Assembly: GCF_028737315.1 (NCBI RefSeq)
Contig: NZ_JAQZAO010000016.1
Span: forward strand, 34,506 to 98,505
Direction of reading: 5' to 3'
Length of the DNA: 64,000 nucleotides
Origin: Actinomycetospora lemnae
GTDB lineage: Bacteria > Actinomycetota > Actinomycetes > Mycobacteriales > Pseudonocardiaceae
Of the stretch, positions 16,266 to 25,312 are shown piece by piece. The position numbers and the translations under genes were made by a program. The notes beneath the pieces are model-generated. The model had not been told where the DNA came from and ran no database searches. It saw only the letters and a program-made list of their open reading frames with translations. Numbering within the stretch: position 1 is the first letter of the stretch; each line of letters opens with the position of its first letter.

Positions 16266-17143
16266 CGGCCGGGGGCGAGGAGGAGAGCGGCCTGGTCCAC
16301 CTCGCGCTGCTCCACGACGGTCCCGACGACCTCGTGTCCGGCGCGCTCGCCGAGGTGCGCCGGGCGGTGGCCGACGGCGACGAGGTGCTCCTCGTCGTCG
16401 ACCGTGCCACCGTGCGCGCCTTCCGCGAGGCCCTCGGCGAGGACGCCGCGCGCGTGACGTTCCCGCCGCCGTCGTCGGTGCTCCCGCCGTCGGACCCCGG
16501 CTTCCTCGGGGCCGCGCGGAGGTGGGTCCGGCCGGGCCGGCGCACCACCGTGCTGGGTCAGTACCCCGGGGCGATGCCGGTGCCGGCGTGCGGCGTCGGC
16601 GAGGACGGGCTGAACGCCGTGCGCCGCGACCTGCCGCTGACCCTGATCTGCTGCTGCCGCCGCGACGCCGACCCCGAGCTCGTCGCGGTGGCCCGCCGCA
16701 CGCACCCGCACCTCGCCGGGCCGGCGGGACGCGTCGACAACCCCGGCTACCGCCCGCCCGCGACGTCCGACCCGGTGCCCGCCGACCTCTGGGGCACGGT
16801 GGCGGCGCGGCTCGGCGTCGACGGCACCGGCGACCTCGCCGAGCTGCGCCGCTGCGTCGCCGAGGTCGCGGCGCGGGTCGGGCTGGAGGGCGACGCGGTC
16901 CGCGCCGCGGTGCTCGCGGTGCACGAGGCGGCGGTGCTCGGCTGTCGCGGCGACGTCGCGGCCGGCCTCACCCTGGAGGTCCGCGCCCGACCCGGCCAGC
17001 TGTTCGCCGAGGTCATCGGCCCGCCACGGTCCGGCACGGCGTCCACCGGCGACCTGCTCTCGCACCTGCGGCCGTTCTGCACGTGCGCCGCCGTGCACGA
17101 GGACGCCGGGCAGCGCGCGGTGCGCGTACTGACGACCGTCTGA
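16262..17143 (+). CDS. MEDS-domain protein with degenerate anti-sigma (HATPase-like) C-terminus
   Basis: 293 residues starting at GTG 16262 inside the preceding stop. The N-terminal half resembles a MEDS domain ('LVHLALLHDGPDDLVSGALAEV', 'DEVLLVVDRATVRAFREALG', 'TTVLGQYPG'). The C-terminal ~110 residues align by eye with RsbW/SpoIIAB-like HATPase anti-sigma domains ('EVAARVGLEGDAVRAAVLAVHEAAVLG'), but the N-box reads HEAAVLG where an ATP-binding relative would have EAATNA, so the Asn that holds Mg-ATP seems absent. It may therefore bind its partner without kinase activity. A 'FCTCAAVHED' near the end gives a CxC pair. Function is inferred from the pairing with the STAS gene. Confidence 0.6.
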   Translation: MTAGGEEESGLVHLALLHDGPDDLVSGALAEVRRAVADGDEVLLVVDRATVRAFREALGEDAARVTFPPPSSVLPPSDPGFLGAARRWVRPGRRTTVLGQYPGAMPVPACGVGEDGLNAVRRDLPLTLICCCRRDADPELVAVARRTHPHLAGPAGRVDNPGYRPPATSDPVPADLWGTVAARLGVDGTGDLAELRRCVAEVAARVGLEGDAVRAAVLAVHEAAVLGCRGDVAAGLTLEVRARPGQLFAEVIGPPRSGTASTGDLLSHLRPFCTCAAVHEDAGQRAVRVLTTV

Positions 17144-17176
17144 CCCGGCCCGCCGACGGGGCTACCCTCGCCCGCC

Positions 17177-17887
17177 GTGCGGATCCTCGTCGTCACCGGC
17201 ACCGGCACCGACGTCGGCAAGACGGTGGTGGTCGCGGCGATCGCCGCGCTGGCCCGCGCGGCGGGGGAGCGGGTGACGGTCGTGAAGCCGGCCCAGACCG
17301 GCGTCGCGCCGGGGGAGGACGGGGACCTCGCGGCGGTGGCGCGGCTGGCCGGTCCCGTCGCCCTCGTCGAGCTCGCCCGCTACCCCGAGCCCCTCGCGCC
17401 GGCGACCGCCGCGCGGCGGGCGGGGATGCCGCCGGTGACGGCCGCGCAGGTGGTCGACGCGGTGCGGGAACAGGACGCCGACCTCGTCGTCGTCGAGGGT
17501 GCGGGCGGCCTGCTGGTGCGGCTCGACGACGGCGACACGACGCACCCGCCCCAGACGCTCGCCGACGTCGCCGCGGGCCTCGCGGCGCCGGTCGTGCTCG
17601 TCGCGAGCGCCGGGCTCGGCGTGCTCAACACCGCCGCGCTCACCGCCGAGGCGCTGGCCCGGCGCGGGATCGTGCTCGCCGGCACCGTCGTCGGCGCGTA
17701 CCCGGAGCACCCCGACCTCGCCGAGCGGACCAACCTCGACGACCTGCCGGCCGTGACCGGCGCCCCGCTGCTCGGCGTGCTGCCCGCGGGCCTCGGGACG
17801 GCGAGCCCCGAGGACCTCCACGCGGCCGCGCGCTGTGGCCTCGGTCCCGTCCTCGGCGGTGGGTGGTCCCCCGGGCGCGCACCGTGA
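17177..17887 (+). CDS. bioD: Dethiobiotin synthetase
   Basis: 236 residues. BioD forms the ureido ring of dethiobiotin from DAPA, CO2 and ATP. The P-loop '[14 protein letters not shown]' (residues 5-18), 'VVKPAQTGV' and the metal/ATP-binding '[12 protein letters not shown]' are in place. A -10 TACCCT (17163-17168) lies eight bases before GTG 17177, suggesting leaderless transcription from its own promoter. bioB starts 47 bases after the stop with a good SD, so bioD, bioB and bsaP are probably one unit. Confidence 0.93.
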   Translation: MRILVVTGTGTDVGKTVVVAAIAALARAAGERVTVVKPAQTGVAPGEDGDLAAVARLAGPVALVELARYPEPLAPATAARRAGMPPVTAAQVVDAVREQDADLVVVEGAGGLLVRLDDGDTTHPPQTLADVAAGLAAPVVLVASAGLGVLNTAALTAEALARRGIVLAGTVVGAYPEHPDLAERTNLDDLPAVTGAPLLGVLPAGLGTASPEDLHAAARCGLGPVLGGGWSPGRAP

Positions 17888-17934
17888 GGCACACTGCGGC
17901 GAGCCCGACCGAAGCCCGATGAAGGGAGCCGTGC

Positions 17935-18966
17935 GTGACGGCCGTCGATCCCAGCACCACCGCGGAGGAGACCGGCGACATCCTCGCCGTGGCCCGCGAG
18001 CAGGTGCTCGAGCGCGGGGAGGGCCTCTCGCAGGAGCAGGTCCTGGCCGTCCTGCAGCTGCCGACCGACCGCCTGTCCGAGGCGCTCGCGCTCGCCCACG
18101 AGGTGCGGATGCGCTGGTGCGGTCCGGAGGTCGAGGTCGAGGGCATCGTCTCGCTGAAGACCGGCGGCTGCCCCGAGGACTGCCACTTCTGCTCGCAGTC
18201 CGGCCTCTTCGACTCCCCGGTGCGCGCGGCGTGGCTCGACGTCGACCGGCTGGTGGAGGCGGCCAAGCAGACCGCCAAGACCGGGGCCACCGAGTTCTGC
18301 ATCGTCGCCGCGGTGCGCGGACCCGACGCCAAGCTCATGGAGCAGGTGCGCGCGGGCATCGCCGCGATCCGCGCCGAGGTCGACATCAACGTCGCCTGCT
18401 CGCTGGGGATGCTGACCCAGGAGCAGGTCGACGAGCTCGCCGCGATGGGCGTGCACCGCTACAACCACAACCTCGAGACCGCCCGCAGCCACTTCCCGGA
18501 GGTCGTCACCACGCACTCCTGGGAGGAGCGCTGGGAGACGCTGCAGATGGTGCGCGCGGCGGGCATGGAGGTCTGCTGCGGCGGCATCGTCGGCATGGGC
18601 GAGACGCTCGAGCAGCGCGCCGAGTTCGCGGTGCAGCTCGCCGAGCTCGAGCCCGACGAGGTCCCGCTGAACTTCCTCATCCCCAACCCCGGCACCCCCT
18701 TCGCGCACCTCGAGGTGCCCCAGGGTGCCGACGCGCTGATGACCGTGGCGGCCTTCCGCCTGGCCCTGCCGCGCACGGTGCTGCGCTTCGCCGGCGGCCG
18801 CGAGCTCACCCTCGGCGACCTCGGCGCGGAGCAGGGCATGCTCGGCGGGGTCAACGCGATCATCGTCGGCAACTACCTGACGAACCTCGGGCGCCCGGCC
18901 GAGCAGGACCTCGACATGCTCGAGACCCTCAAGATGCCGATCAAGGCCCTGAACGACACGTTGTGA
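17935..18966 (+). CDS. bioB: Biotin synthase (radical SAM)
   Basis: 343 residues. BioB inserts sulfur into dethiobiotin using a radical-SAM 4Fe-4S cluster and a sacrificial auxiliary cluster. The radical-SAM motif is Cys79-x3-Cys83-x2-Cys86 in '[14 protein letters not shown]'; further conserved parts are '[13 protein letters not shown]', '[11 protein letters not shown]', '[11 protein letters not shown]' and '[12 protein letters not shown]'. GTG 17935 has GAAGGGAG about seven bases before it. The stop overlaps the start of bsaP by 4 bases, tying production of the two proteins together. Confidence 0.96.
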   Translation: MTAVDPSTTAEETGDILAVAREQVLERGEGLSQEQVLAVLQLPTDRLSEALALAHEVRMRWCGPEVEVEGIVSLKTGGCPEDCHFCSQSGLFDSPVRAAWLDVDRLVEAAKQTAKTGATEFCIVAAVRGPDAKLMEQVRAGIAAIRAEVDINVACSLGMLTQEQVDELAAMGVHRYNHNLETARSHFPEVVTTHSWEERWETLQMVRAAGMEVCCGGIVGMGETLEQRAEFAVQLAELEPDEVPLNFLIPNPGTPFAHLEVPQGADALMTVAAFRLALPRTVLRFAGGRELTLGDLGAEQGMLGGVNAIIVGNYLTNLGRPAEQDLDMLETLKMPIKALNDTL

Positions 18967-19244
18967 GCGCCGTCGTGGAGCCGCCCGCCGACCCCCGCGA
19001 CCCGCAGCGCAGCGGAGCCGGCGCCGTCGACGAGACCGTCGAGCGGCCCTTCTGTGCGTGGTGCGGGCGGGAGCAGGCGGCCGCGGACCACACGGCCTGC
19101 GACCGCCGGCTCGCCACCGTGGACCCGCCGCGGCACTGCCCGGTGTGCGCGCGCCGCATGGTCGTGCAGGTCGACCCCGTGGGCTGGACCGCGCGGTGCA
19201 GCCGGCACGGGGAGTCGGCGGGCACGCACGGCTTCCGGCGATGA
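18963..19244 (+). CDS. bsaP: Biotin synthase auxiliary protein BsaP-like
   Basis: 93 residues, starting at a GTG that overlaps the bioB stop. After a variable Pro-rich lead of ~30 residues comes the family core: 'FCAWCGREQ', 'HTACDRRL', '[19 protein letters not shown]' and '[12 protein letters not shown]', with six Cys and several His, suggesting an iron-sulfur or zinc site. In mycobacteria the same small gene after bioB (Rv1590) supports BioB activity, probably by helping to rebuild or protect its cluster. The lead contains one copy of the window's mini-repeat (18999-19024), outside the conserved core. Confidence 0.85.
   Translation: MSAVVEPPADPRDPQRSGAGAVDETVERPFCAWCGREQAAADHTACDRRLATVDPPRHCPVCARRMVVQVDPVGWTARCSRHGESAGTHGFRR
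18999..19024 (+). repeat. Intragenic mini-repeat, copy 1 (bsaP)
   Basis: Contains GCAGCGCAGCGGAGCC; encodes the DPQRSGAG stretch in the non-conserved N-terminal lead of BsaP. One of six related copies (also 44798, 47809, 49091, 55235, 57951). Confidence 0.6.
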
Positions 19245-19260
19245 CCGGCAGACGGCCGAC

Positions 19261-19860
19261 ATGACCGCCCTCAGCGACGACTTCCTCCCCACCGAGCCCT
19301 CGGGCCGGCTGGAGCGGGGCGAGCTGCGCGGCGACGTGCCCGCCGCCCTGCGCCTGGGAGCGATCCTCGCGGTGGTCGGGCTCCCGCTCGGCGCGCTGTG
19401 GGCCCTGCTCGCGCCGGTCGTGCACGTCGTCGCCCTGCCCGGCGGGGGCAGCGGGTCACCCGCGGGGGAGGCCGACCACGCCTTCGACGCCGTCGCGATC
19501 CACCTGCTGCTCGTGGCGTCGTACGGCGTCATCGCCGGGGCCGTGGCGTGGCGCCGCCGCCACCGTCGCGGCCCGGTCGTGCTCGTGGCGCTGGTGGCCG
19601 GTGCGCTGCTCGGCGGCTGGCTGTGCGGGCGCGTCGGCGCGATGCTGGCGTGGGCGGCGTCGCCGGTGCCGGTGCTCGTCGACCCCGCCGCGCTCGGCAC
19701 CGCCGGCATCCCCGGCGCGCCGGTGCCCGCGGTGCTGACGAGCCTGCCGCCGTCGCCGGGGCCGTGGTGGATCGCGCTGGTCGCGGGCCTGGGCGCGGCG
19801 CTGGCCTACGTGCTGGCCGCGATCGTCGACGGCCACGAGGACATGGGGAGGGACGCGTGA
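19261..19860 (+). CDS. DUF2567-family membrane protein
   Basis: 199 residues with four hydrophobic helices (about residues 30-55, 77-97, 103-125 and 170-190) and a short charged N-terminus 'DDFLPTEPSGRLERGELRGDV'. It matches the position and character of M. tuberculosis Rv1591 (DUF2567), which follows bioB-bsaP there too. Function is unknown. The start ATG 19261 lies 16 bases after bsaP, and the stop overlaps the next gene by four bases, so it is in the same transcription unit. Confidence 0.75.
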   Translation: MTALSDDFLPTEPSGRLERGELRGDVPAALRLGAILAVVGLPLGALWALLAPVVHVVALPGGGSGSPAGEADHAFDAVAIHLLLVASYGVIAGAVAWRRRHRRGPVVLVALVAGALLGGWLCGRVGAMLAWAASPVPVLVDPAALGTAGIPGAPVPAVLTSLPPSPGPWWIALVAGLGAALAYVLAAIVDGHEDMGRDA

Positions 19861-20912
19861 CGGCTCTCGACCTGGCGTGCGAGCTGGTGCGCCTCGACAC
19901 CCGCGGCGACGGGGAGCGGGTCGCCGCGGACCTGTTGGCGAACCGCCTGGAGGACGCCGGGCTGACCGTCGCGATCCACGAGACGCGGCCGGGGCGCGCG
20001 AACCTCGTCGCCCACCACGGCGAGGAGACCCCGGTGACGCTCACCGGGCATCTCGACACGGTCCCCGCCGACGAGGCGGTGTGGTCGTTCGACCCGCTGG
20101 CCGGCGACGTCGTCGACGGGCGCCTGCGCGGGCGGGGGTCGAGCGACATGAAGGCCGGGGTGGCCGCCGCGGTCGTCGCGGCCGCCGAGCACGTGCGCGC
20201 CGGCGGCTCCGGGGTGCAGGTCGTCCTGACCTTCGGCGAGGAGACCGGCTGCGAGGGCGCCCGCGAGATCCCGGCCGGCGCGCTGCGGCCCTCGGGCACG
20301 CTGCTGGTGGCCGAGCCGACCGCGAACCGCGTGGTGCTCGGGCACAAGGGCGTGCTCTGGCTGGTGCTGCACGCCCGCGGGGTCCCGGCGCACGGCTCGC
20401 GCCCCGACCTCGGGCACAACGCGCTGGTCGACCTCGCCCGCGCCGCCGTCCGGATCCACGAGCACGACGCCTGGCCGACCAGCGCGACGCACGGCGCGAC
20501 CACCGCCAACGTCGGGATGATGCGCGCGGGCGTCCAGCCCAACGTCGTCCCGGACCGCGCCGCGCTCACCGTCGACCTGCGCCTCGTGCCCGGCGACACC
20601 GCCGACGCGGCCGAGGCGACCGTCGTCGAGCTGGCCGGGACGCCGGTCGAGAGCGAGCGCCTCGTCGAGCTGCCGCTCATCGACACCGACCCGGCGCGGG
20701 TGGCGCGGGCCGTCGAGCTGCTGGGCGGCGGGGAGCCGCGGTACGCCACCTACTTCACCGACGCGAGCGTCCTCGCCTCGGCGCTGGGCGGGGCCGACGT
20801 GATCGTCTACGGCCCCGGCGACCCCGAGCAGGCCCACGTCACCGACGAGACGGCGCCGGCCGGGCTCGTCGACCCGGCGGCCGAGGCGTTCCGGCGGGTG
20901 CTCGGCTCCTGA
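19857..20912 (+). CDS. M20-family metallopeptidase (DapE/ArgE-like)
   Basis: 351 residues from a GTG overlapping the previous stop. The di-zinc set is intact: 'TLTGHLDTVP' (His, with catalytic Asp two residues on), 'RGSSDMKAGVAA' (bridging Asp), 'TFGEETGCEG' (catalytic Glu-Glu), 'LLVAEPT' and a C-terminal 'YGPGDPEQAHVTDE' (His). The dimerisation domain between is present. Family members cleave succinyl- or acyl-amino acids such as succinyl-diaminopimelate, acetylornithine or dipeptides. The gene may be dapE, but the annotated mycobacterial DapE is elsewhere, so no symbol is given. Confidence 0.8.
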   Translation: MTALDLACELVRLDTRGDGERVAADLLANRLEDAGLTVAIHETRPGRANLVAHHGEETPVTLTGHLDTVPADEAVWSFDPLAGDVVDGRLRGRGSSDMKAGVAAAVVAAAEHVRAGGSGVQVVLTFGEETGCEGAREIPAGALRPSGTLLVAEPTANRVVLGHKGVLWLVLHARGVPAHGSRPDLGHNALVDLARAAVRIHEHDAWPTSATHGATTANVGMMRAGVQPNVVPDRAALTVDLRLVPGDTADAAEATVVELAGTPVESERLVELPLIDTDPARVARAVELLGGGEPRYATYFTDASVLASALGGADVIVYGPGDPEQAHVTDETAPAGLVDPAAEAFRRVLGS

Positions 20913-20940
20913 CCGGCGGCTCGGGGGCCGACCCCGCCGC

Positions 20941-21642
20941 CTAGTTGAGGCTGTGCTCGACGGCGTACTTCACCGACGGCGCCCACACCGCGCGCAGCTC
21001 GCCGAGCAGGACCGCCTCGCGGGTCATCGACCGCCGGACGAGCTGCAGGCGCTCCATCGGGCAGGTCTCCTCGAGCAGCTCCTGGCGGTCGGCGAGGGGG
21101 AGCAGGCAGTCGCCGGCGAGGATGTGGGCGAGCTCGGGGCCGGCGACGTCGGGCGCCGGCTCCTCGGTGAGCTCCGCGGGCAGCTCGCCGTCGCCGCCGC
21201 CCTGCTGGCGCCAGGCGGTAGCGCAGTAGCGGCGGTGCGCGGCGCGGGCGGCCATCGCGAGCGGCGCGAGATCGGTCTCCTCGTCGCCCTCGTCGTCGGG
21301 CAGCCACTCGACCTTCCCGACGAGGTAGGGCGCCGCGCGGTCGTCGACCTCGAGGAGCCGGAAGCGCCGGTCGCCGGTGGTCTGGATGTCGAAGCGGCCG
21401 TCGGGCAGGCGGCGGACCTCGCGCAGCGTCGCGGTGCACCCGACGTCGTGCAGGCCGTCGCGGCCGTCGTCCGGGCTCCACCCCTCGCGCACGGCGACGA
21501 CGCCGAACTGCTTGCCGGGGATCGTGCCGGTGACCAGGTCGATGGTCAGCTGCCGGTAGCGCGGCTCGAAGATGTGCAGTGGCAGCGACGCGCCCGGCAG
21601 CAGCACGGTCCCCAACGGGAACAGAGGCAGCGTCTCGACCAC
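20941..21642 (-). CDS. LON peptidase substrate-binding-domain protein
   Basis: 233 residues consisting of the N-terminal domain of Lon only: 'LPLFPLGTVLLPGASLPLHIFEPRYRQL', 'FGVVAVREG', 'DVGCTATLREVRRLPDGRFDI', 'TGDRRFRLLEV'. There is no AAA or protease part, so it is a stand-alone LAN-like protein of unknown role, common in actinobacteria. GTG 21642 is chosen because a -10 TAGCGT (21655-21650) lies seven bases upstream on the minus strand; GTG 21651 is an alternative but would overlap that box. The gene is convergent with the M20 peptidase (28-base gap). Confidence 0.8.
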   Translation of the reverse strand: MVETLPLFPLGTVLLPGASLPLHIFEPRYRQLTIDLVTGTIPGKQFGVVAVREGWSPDDGRDGLHDVGCTATLREVRRLPDGRFDIQTTGDRRFRLLEVDDRAAPYLVGKVEWLPDDEGDEETDLAPLAMAARAAHRRYCATAWRQQGGGDGELPAELTEEPAPDVAGPELAHILAGDCLLPLADRQELLEETCPMERLQLVRRSMTREAVLLGELRAVWAPSVKYAVEHSLN

Positions 21643-21698
21643 GAGGCCCACGCTACGACCCCGAGGCGTACCCCGCCGGGTGGACGCGAACCCCCTCG

Positions 21699-22406
21699 TC
21701 AGCCCGTGTCGCCCGGTGGGCGCAGCGCGGCGAACGGGTCGGTCACGCGCAGCACGTGCTCGGAGAACCGGAACACCGCGGCCGGCCGCCCGCCGGCGGG
21801 TCCGGGTGCGGCGGTGGCGCCGGTGGGGACGAGCACCCCGCGGCGGGTGAGGACGCGCTGCAGGTTGGTCGCCGAGACGCGGTGCCCGAGCGCGGCGGCG
21901 TAGAGGTCGCGCAGCTCGGAGACCGTGAACGCGTCGGGCGCGAGCGCGAAGCCGATGTTCGTGTAGGAGAGCTTGGCGCGCAGGCGGTCGAGGCCGTCGC
22001 GGGTGATCGCGCCGTGGTCGAAGGCCGTCGCGGGCAGGCGGTCGACGCGGTGCCAGGCGGTGTCGTCGGGGACGGCGGGGTCGGCGTCGGTGGGCACGAG
22101 CCCGAGGAACGCCGTCGCGACGCGGCGCGGGGGCGGGCCGCGGTGGGGGTCGGAGAACACGCCGAGCTGCTCGACGTGCGCCACCTCGGCGAGGTCGACC
22201 TTCTCGGCCAGGTGCCGGCGCACCGACGCCTCGACGTCCTCGTCGGCCCCCAGCCGCCCGCCGGGCAGGGCCCAGCGCCCGAGGTGCGGCTCCCGCGCGC
22301 GCTGCCACAGCAGGACGCTCGGCACCGCCTCGGTGATCCGCAGGACCACCGCCAGCACGTCGTGCGCGAACGTCCCCGGTTCGCCGCCCGCGCCGCCGTC
22401 GTCCAC
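21699..22406 (-). CDS. nrtR: NrtR-type Nudix transcriptional regulator
   Basis: 235 residues: a Nudix-like domain ('LAVVLRITEAVPSVLLWQRA', 'RWALPGGRLGADEDVEASVRRHLAEKV') followed by a winged helix ('LSYTNIGFALAPDAFTVSELRDLYAAALGHRVSATNLQRVL'). The Nudix box ends RRHLAEKV rather than REE-x-EE, so hydrolysis is probably lost, as in NrtR repressors, which sense ADP-ribose and control NAD synthesis. It diverges from nadABC, the expected target, and the synteny matches Rv1593c. GTG 22406 is supported by TACGAT (22420-22415) eight bases upstream. Confidence 0.8.
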   Translation of the reverse strand: MDDGGAGGEPGTFAHDVLAVVLRITEAVPSVLLWQRAREPHLGRWALPGGRLGADEDVEASVRRHLAEKVDLAEVAHVEQLGVFSDPHRGPPPRRVATAFLGLVPTDADPAVPDDTAWHRVDRLPATAFDHGAITRDGLDRLRAKLSYTNIGFALAPDAFTVSELRDLYAAALGHRVSATNLQRVLTRRGVLVPTGATAAPGPAGGRPAAVFRFSEHVLRVTDPFAALRPPGDTG

Positions 22407-22429
22407 GGAGCGTGATCGTAGGGGGTCGC

Positions 22430-22476
22430 AGCGAAGTGCCGTTGCGGACACTCAACGTCCGTAACGGCACTTCGCT
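22430..22476. repeat. 47-base palindrome, copy A, between nrtR and nadA
   Basis: Left arm AGCGAAGTGCCGTT-G-CGGAC (22430-22449) pairs with GTCCG-T-AACGGCACTTCGCT (22457-22476) across a 7-base loop ACTCAAC, giving 20 pairs including one G.U. A second, partly decayed copy lies at 60660-60706 (42 of 47 bases identical, same loop). Confidence 0.75.
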
Positions 22477-22543
22477 GGTATCTCGGCCGTGGTGCTCGCC
22501 ACCCCGCGTGACCGAGGGCTGGCGTCGGCCCGGGACGCGGGGG

Positions 22544-22579
22544 TACCGTCGGCCACGTTTTCGACCAGGAGGCGAAAAC
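22544..22579 (+). promoter_or_regulatory. nadA promoter region with candidate NrtR operator
   Basis: A -10 TACCGT (22544-22549) puts transcription start at about 22556. Directly there is the inverted repeat GTTTTCG-N9-CGAAAAC (22557-22579), with T/A-rich arms that stand out in this GC-rich sequence. A repressor bound there would sit at +1. NrtR, coded divergently, is the obvious candidate. Confidence 0.5.
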
Positions 22580-22637
22580 CAGCCGAGGGAACCGGACCGT
22601 GCCGACGACGACGCGGCCGCCGGGGGAGGAGACGGCG

Positions 22638-23705
22638 ATGACCGTCCTCAGTGCCACGGACACGACCGCGGAGCCGGCGGACGACCCGGCGGACGACACG
22701 GCCCACCACGCCCCGCCCACCGACCTCGTCGAGCCCCTGGCCGCGGGTCCCGGGTGGGCCGAGGAGGTCCGCCGGCTGGCCCGGGAGCGCGACGCCGTGG
22801 TGCTCGCGCACAACTACCAGCGCCCCGAGATCCAGGACGTCGCCGACCACACCGGCGACTCGCTCGCGCTCTCCCGGATCGCCGCGGCCAGCGACGCGAG
22901 CACGATCGTCTTCTGCGGCGTCCACTTCATGGCCGAGACCGCGAAGATCCTCGCCCCGGAGAAGACGGTCCTCATCCCGGACGCGCGCGCCGGCTGCAGC
23001 CTCGCCGACTCGATCACCGCCGACGAGCTGCGCGCCTGGAAGGCCGAGCACCCGGGCGCGGTCGTCGTCAGCTACGTCAACACCACCGCCGCGGTGAAGG
23101 CCGAGACCGACGTCTGCTGCACGTCGTCCAACGCCGTCGAGGTGGTCGAGAGCATCCCCGCCGACCGCGAGGTCCTCTTCCTGCCCGACCAGTTCCTCGG
23201 CGCCCACGTCAAGCGCGTCACCGGCCGGCAGAACCTGCACATCTGGGCCGGCGAGTGCCACGTCCACGCCGGCATCAACGGCGCCGAGCTCACCGCGCAG
23301 GCCCAGGCCGACCCCGACGCCGACCTGTTCGTGCACCCCGAGTGCGGCTGCGCCACCAGCGCGCTCTACCTCGCCGGGGCGGGCGCGGTGCCCGCCGAGC
23401 AGGTCCACATCCTCTCGACCGGCGGGATGCTCGACGCCGCCAAGAACACGACGAAGCGGAGCGTCCTCGTCGCCACCGAGGTCGGCATGCTCCACCAGCT
23501 GCGCCGCGCCAACCCGGACGTCGACTTCCGCGCCGTCAACGACCGCGCCGCCTGCGGCTACATGAAGATGATCACGCCGGGCGCGCTGACGCGGGCGCTG
23601 CGCGAGGGGCGCGACGAGGTGCACGTCGACGCCGCGACCGCCGCCCGGGCCCGCGGCGCCGTCCAGCGGATGATCGCGATCGGGCAGCCCGGGGGCGGGG
23701 AGTGA
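22638..23705 (+). CDS. nadA: Quinolinate synthase A
   Basis: 355 residues. NadA condenses iminoaspartate with dihydroxyacetone phosphate to quinolinate, using a 4Fe-4S cluster. The three cluster Cys are Cys120 ('RAGCSLAD'), Cys236 ('HPECGC') and Cys306 ('AACGYMK'); '[23 protein letters not shown]' in shortened form and '[13 protein letters not shown]' are further family marks. ATG 22638 is preferred over GTG 22599 because GGGGGAGGAG lies ~7 bases upstream. First gene of nadA-nadB-nadC-FAD oxidoreductase; its stop overlaps nadB by four bases. Confidence 0.95.
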   Translation: MTVLSATDTTAEPADDPADDTAHHAPPTDLVEPLAAGPGWAEEVRRLARERDAVVLAHNYQRPEIQDVADHTGDSLALSRIAAASDASTIVFCGVHFMAETAKILAPEKTVLIPDARAGCSLADSITADELRAWKAEHPGAVVVSYVNTTAAVKAETDVCCTSSNAVEVVESIPADREVLFLPDQFLGAHVKRVTGRQNLHIWAGECHVHAGINGAELTAQAQADPDADLFVHPECGCATSALYLAGAGAVPAEQVHILSTGGMLDAAKNTTKRSVLVATEVGMLHQLRRANPDVDFRAVNDRAACGYMKMITPGALTRALREGRDEVHVDAATAARARGAVQRMIAIGQPGGGE

Positions 23706-25312
23706 CCGCCGGTCCGTGGGAGACCGCCGCCGACCTGGTCGTCGTCGGCTCCGGCGTCGCCGGGCTGACCGCCGCGCTCGCCGCGCGCCGGGCCGGGCTG
23801 CGGGTCGTCGTCGTCACCAAGGACGCGCCCGACGCCGGGAGCACCCGCTGGGCCCAGGGCGGCATCGCCGTGGTGCTGGGCGACGGTGTGTCCGAGAGGG
23901 CCGGTGACTCGGTCGCGGCCCACCTCGCCGACACCCTCGCCGCCGGCGGCGGGCTCGTCGACCCCGCCGCCGCGGGCGCGATCCTCGCCGCCGGGCCCGC
24001 GGCCGTCGCCGACCTGCGGGGCGAGGGCGCGGTGTTCGACGGCCCGCCCGGCGCCCTGGCACGCACCCGCGAGGGCGGGCACTCGGCGCTGCGGGTGGTC
24101 CACGCCGGCGGCGACGCGACCGGCGCCGAGGTCGAGCGCGCACTGCTCGCGGCGACACGGCGCGCGGAGCTCGTCGTGCTGCCCGGCCACGCCGCCTCGG
24201 CCGTGCTCACCGGCCCCGACGGCGCCGTCGAGGGCCTCGAGGTCCGCGACGAGGAGGGGCGCGCGGGCGTCCTCGCCGCGCCCGCGGTCCTGCTCGCCAC
24301 CGGGGGCGTCGGCGCGCTCTACGAGACGACCACGAACCCCGCCGTCGCCACCGCCGACGGCTGGGCGCTGGCCCTGCGCGCCGGGGCGTCGCTCGCCGAC
24401 GTCGAGTTCGTGCAGTTCCACCCCACCGCGCTGTACGTGGGCGCCGACGGGAAGGGCCGCGCGCCGCTGGTCACCGAGGCGCTGCGCGGCGAGGGCGCCG
24501 TCCTGCGGGACACCAGCGGGCACTCGGTGACCGCCGGCGTGCACCCGCTCGGCGACCTCGCGCCCCGCGACGTCGTCGCCGCCGCGATCACCCGGCGGCT
24601 CGGCGAGCTCGGGGCCGAGCACGTCTGGCTCGACGCCACCGGTGTCCCCGACGTCGCCGCGCGCTTCCCGACCGTCGCCGCCGCGTGCGCCGCGATCGGC
24701 GTCGACCTCGCCCGCGACCCGATCCCGGTCCGCCCGGCCGCCCACTACGCCTGCGGCGGCGTCGTCACCGACACCCACGGCCGCACGGGCGTGCCCGGGC
24801 TCTGGGCCGCCGGGGAGGTCGCCCGCACCGGCCTGCACGGCGCCAACCGGCTCGCCTCGAACAGCCTGCTCGAGGGCCTCGTCATGGGCCGGCGCGCGGC
24901 CGACGACGTCGCCCGCGCCCTCGCCGGGCCGCGACGCCTCGCCGCGCCGACCCTGCCCACCTCGGTGCCCCTCCCGGTCGCCGACCGCGCCGCCCTGCAG
25001 GCCGCGATGACCCGCGGGGCGGCGATCGGCCGTGACGCCGCCGGCCTCGCCGCGGCGTCGGACGCCGTCGAGGCCGCGAGCACCCTGCGCGTGCCGCGGA
25101 CCCGCGCCGACGTCGAGGACGCCGCGCTGACCCTCGCCGCCCACGCGCTGCTCGCCGCCGCCGGGTCGCGCACCGAGACCCGCGGCTGCCACGTCCGCGC
25201 CGACCACCCGCTCACCGACGACCACTGGCAGCGCGCCTCGGCCACCGTGGTCGTCGAGGGGGAGCGCCTGCACGTCGGCACCACCGACGCCCGCCACGGA
25301 GGTGCGGCATGA
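23702..25312 (+). CDS. nadB: L-aspartate oxidase
   Basis: 536 residues from a GTG overlapping the nadA stop. NadB oxidises L-aspartate to iminoaspartate with FAD, the first step of bacterial NAD synthesis. The FAD site '[17 protein letters not shown]' (residues ~11-27), '[14 protein letters not shown]', '[11 protein letters not shown]', the active-site 'RGEGAVLRD' and the C-terminal '[15 protein letters not shown]' and '[18 protein letters not shown]' are all present. The stop overlaps nadC (ATGA). Complete and ordinary. Confidence 0.95.
   Translation: MTAGPWETAADLVVVGSGVAGLTAALAARRAGLRVVVVTKDAPDAGSTRWAQGGIAVVLGDGVSERAGDSVAAHLADTLAAGGGLVDPAAAGAILAAGPAAVADLRGEGAVFDGPPGALARTREGGHSALRVVHAGGDATGAEVERALLAATRRAELVVLPGHAASAVLTGPDGAVEGLEVRDEEGRAGVLAAPAVLLATGGVGALYETTTNPAVATADGWALALRAGASLADVEFVQFHPTALYVGADGKGRAPLVTEALRGEGAVLRDTSGHSVTAGVHPLGDLAPRDVVAAAITRRLGELGAEHVWLDATGVPDVAARFPTVAAACAAIGVDLARDPIPVRPAAHYACGGVVTDTHGRTGVPGLWAAGEVARTGLHGANRLASNSLLEGLVMGRRAADDVARALAGPRRLAAPTLPTSVPLPVADRAALQAAMTRGAAIGRDAAGLAAASDAVEAASTLRVPRTRADVEDAALTLAAHALLAAAGSRTETRGCHVRADHPLTDDHWQRASATVVVEGERLHVGTTDARHGGAA

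Noticed and set aside
23455..23475. ACGAAGCGGAGCGTC in nadA as a mini-repeat copy
   Set aside because: It encodes the conserved NadA stretch [11 protein letters not shown], so the likeness comes from the protein sequence.
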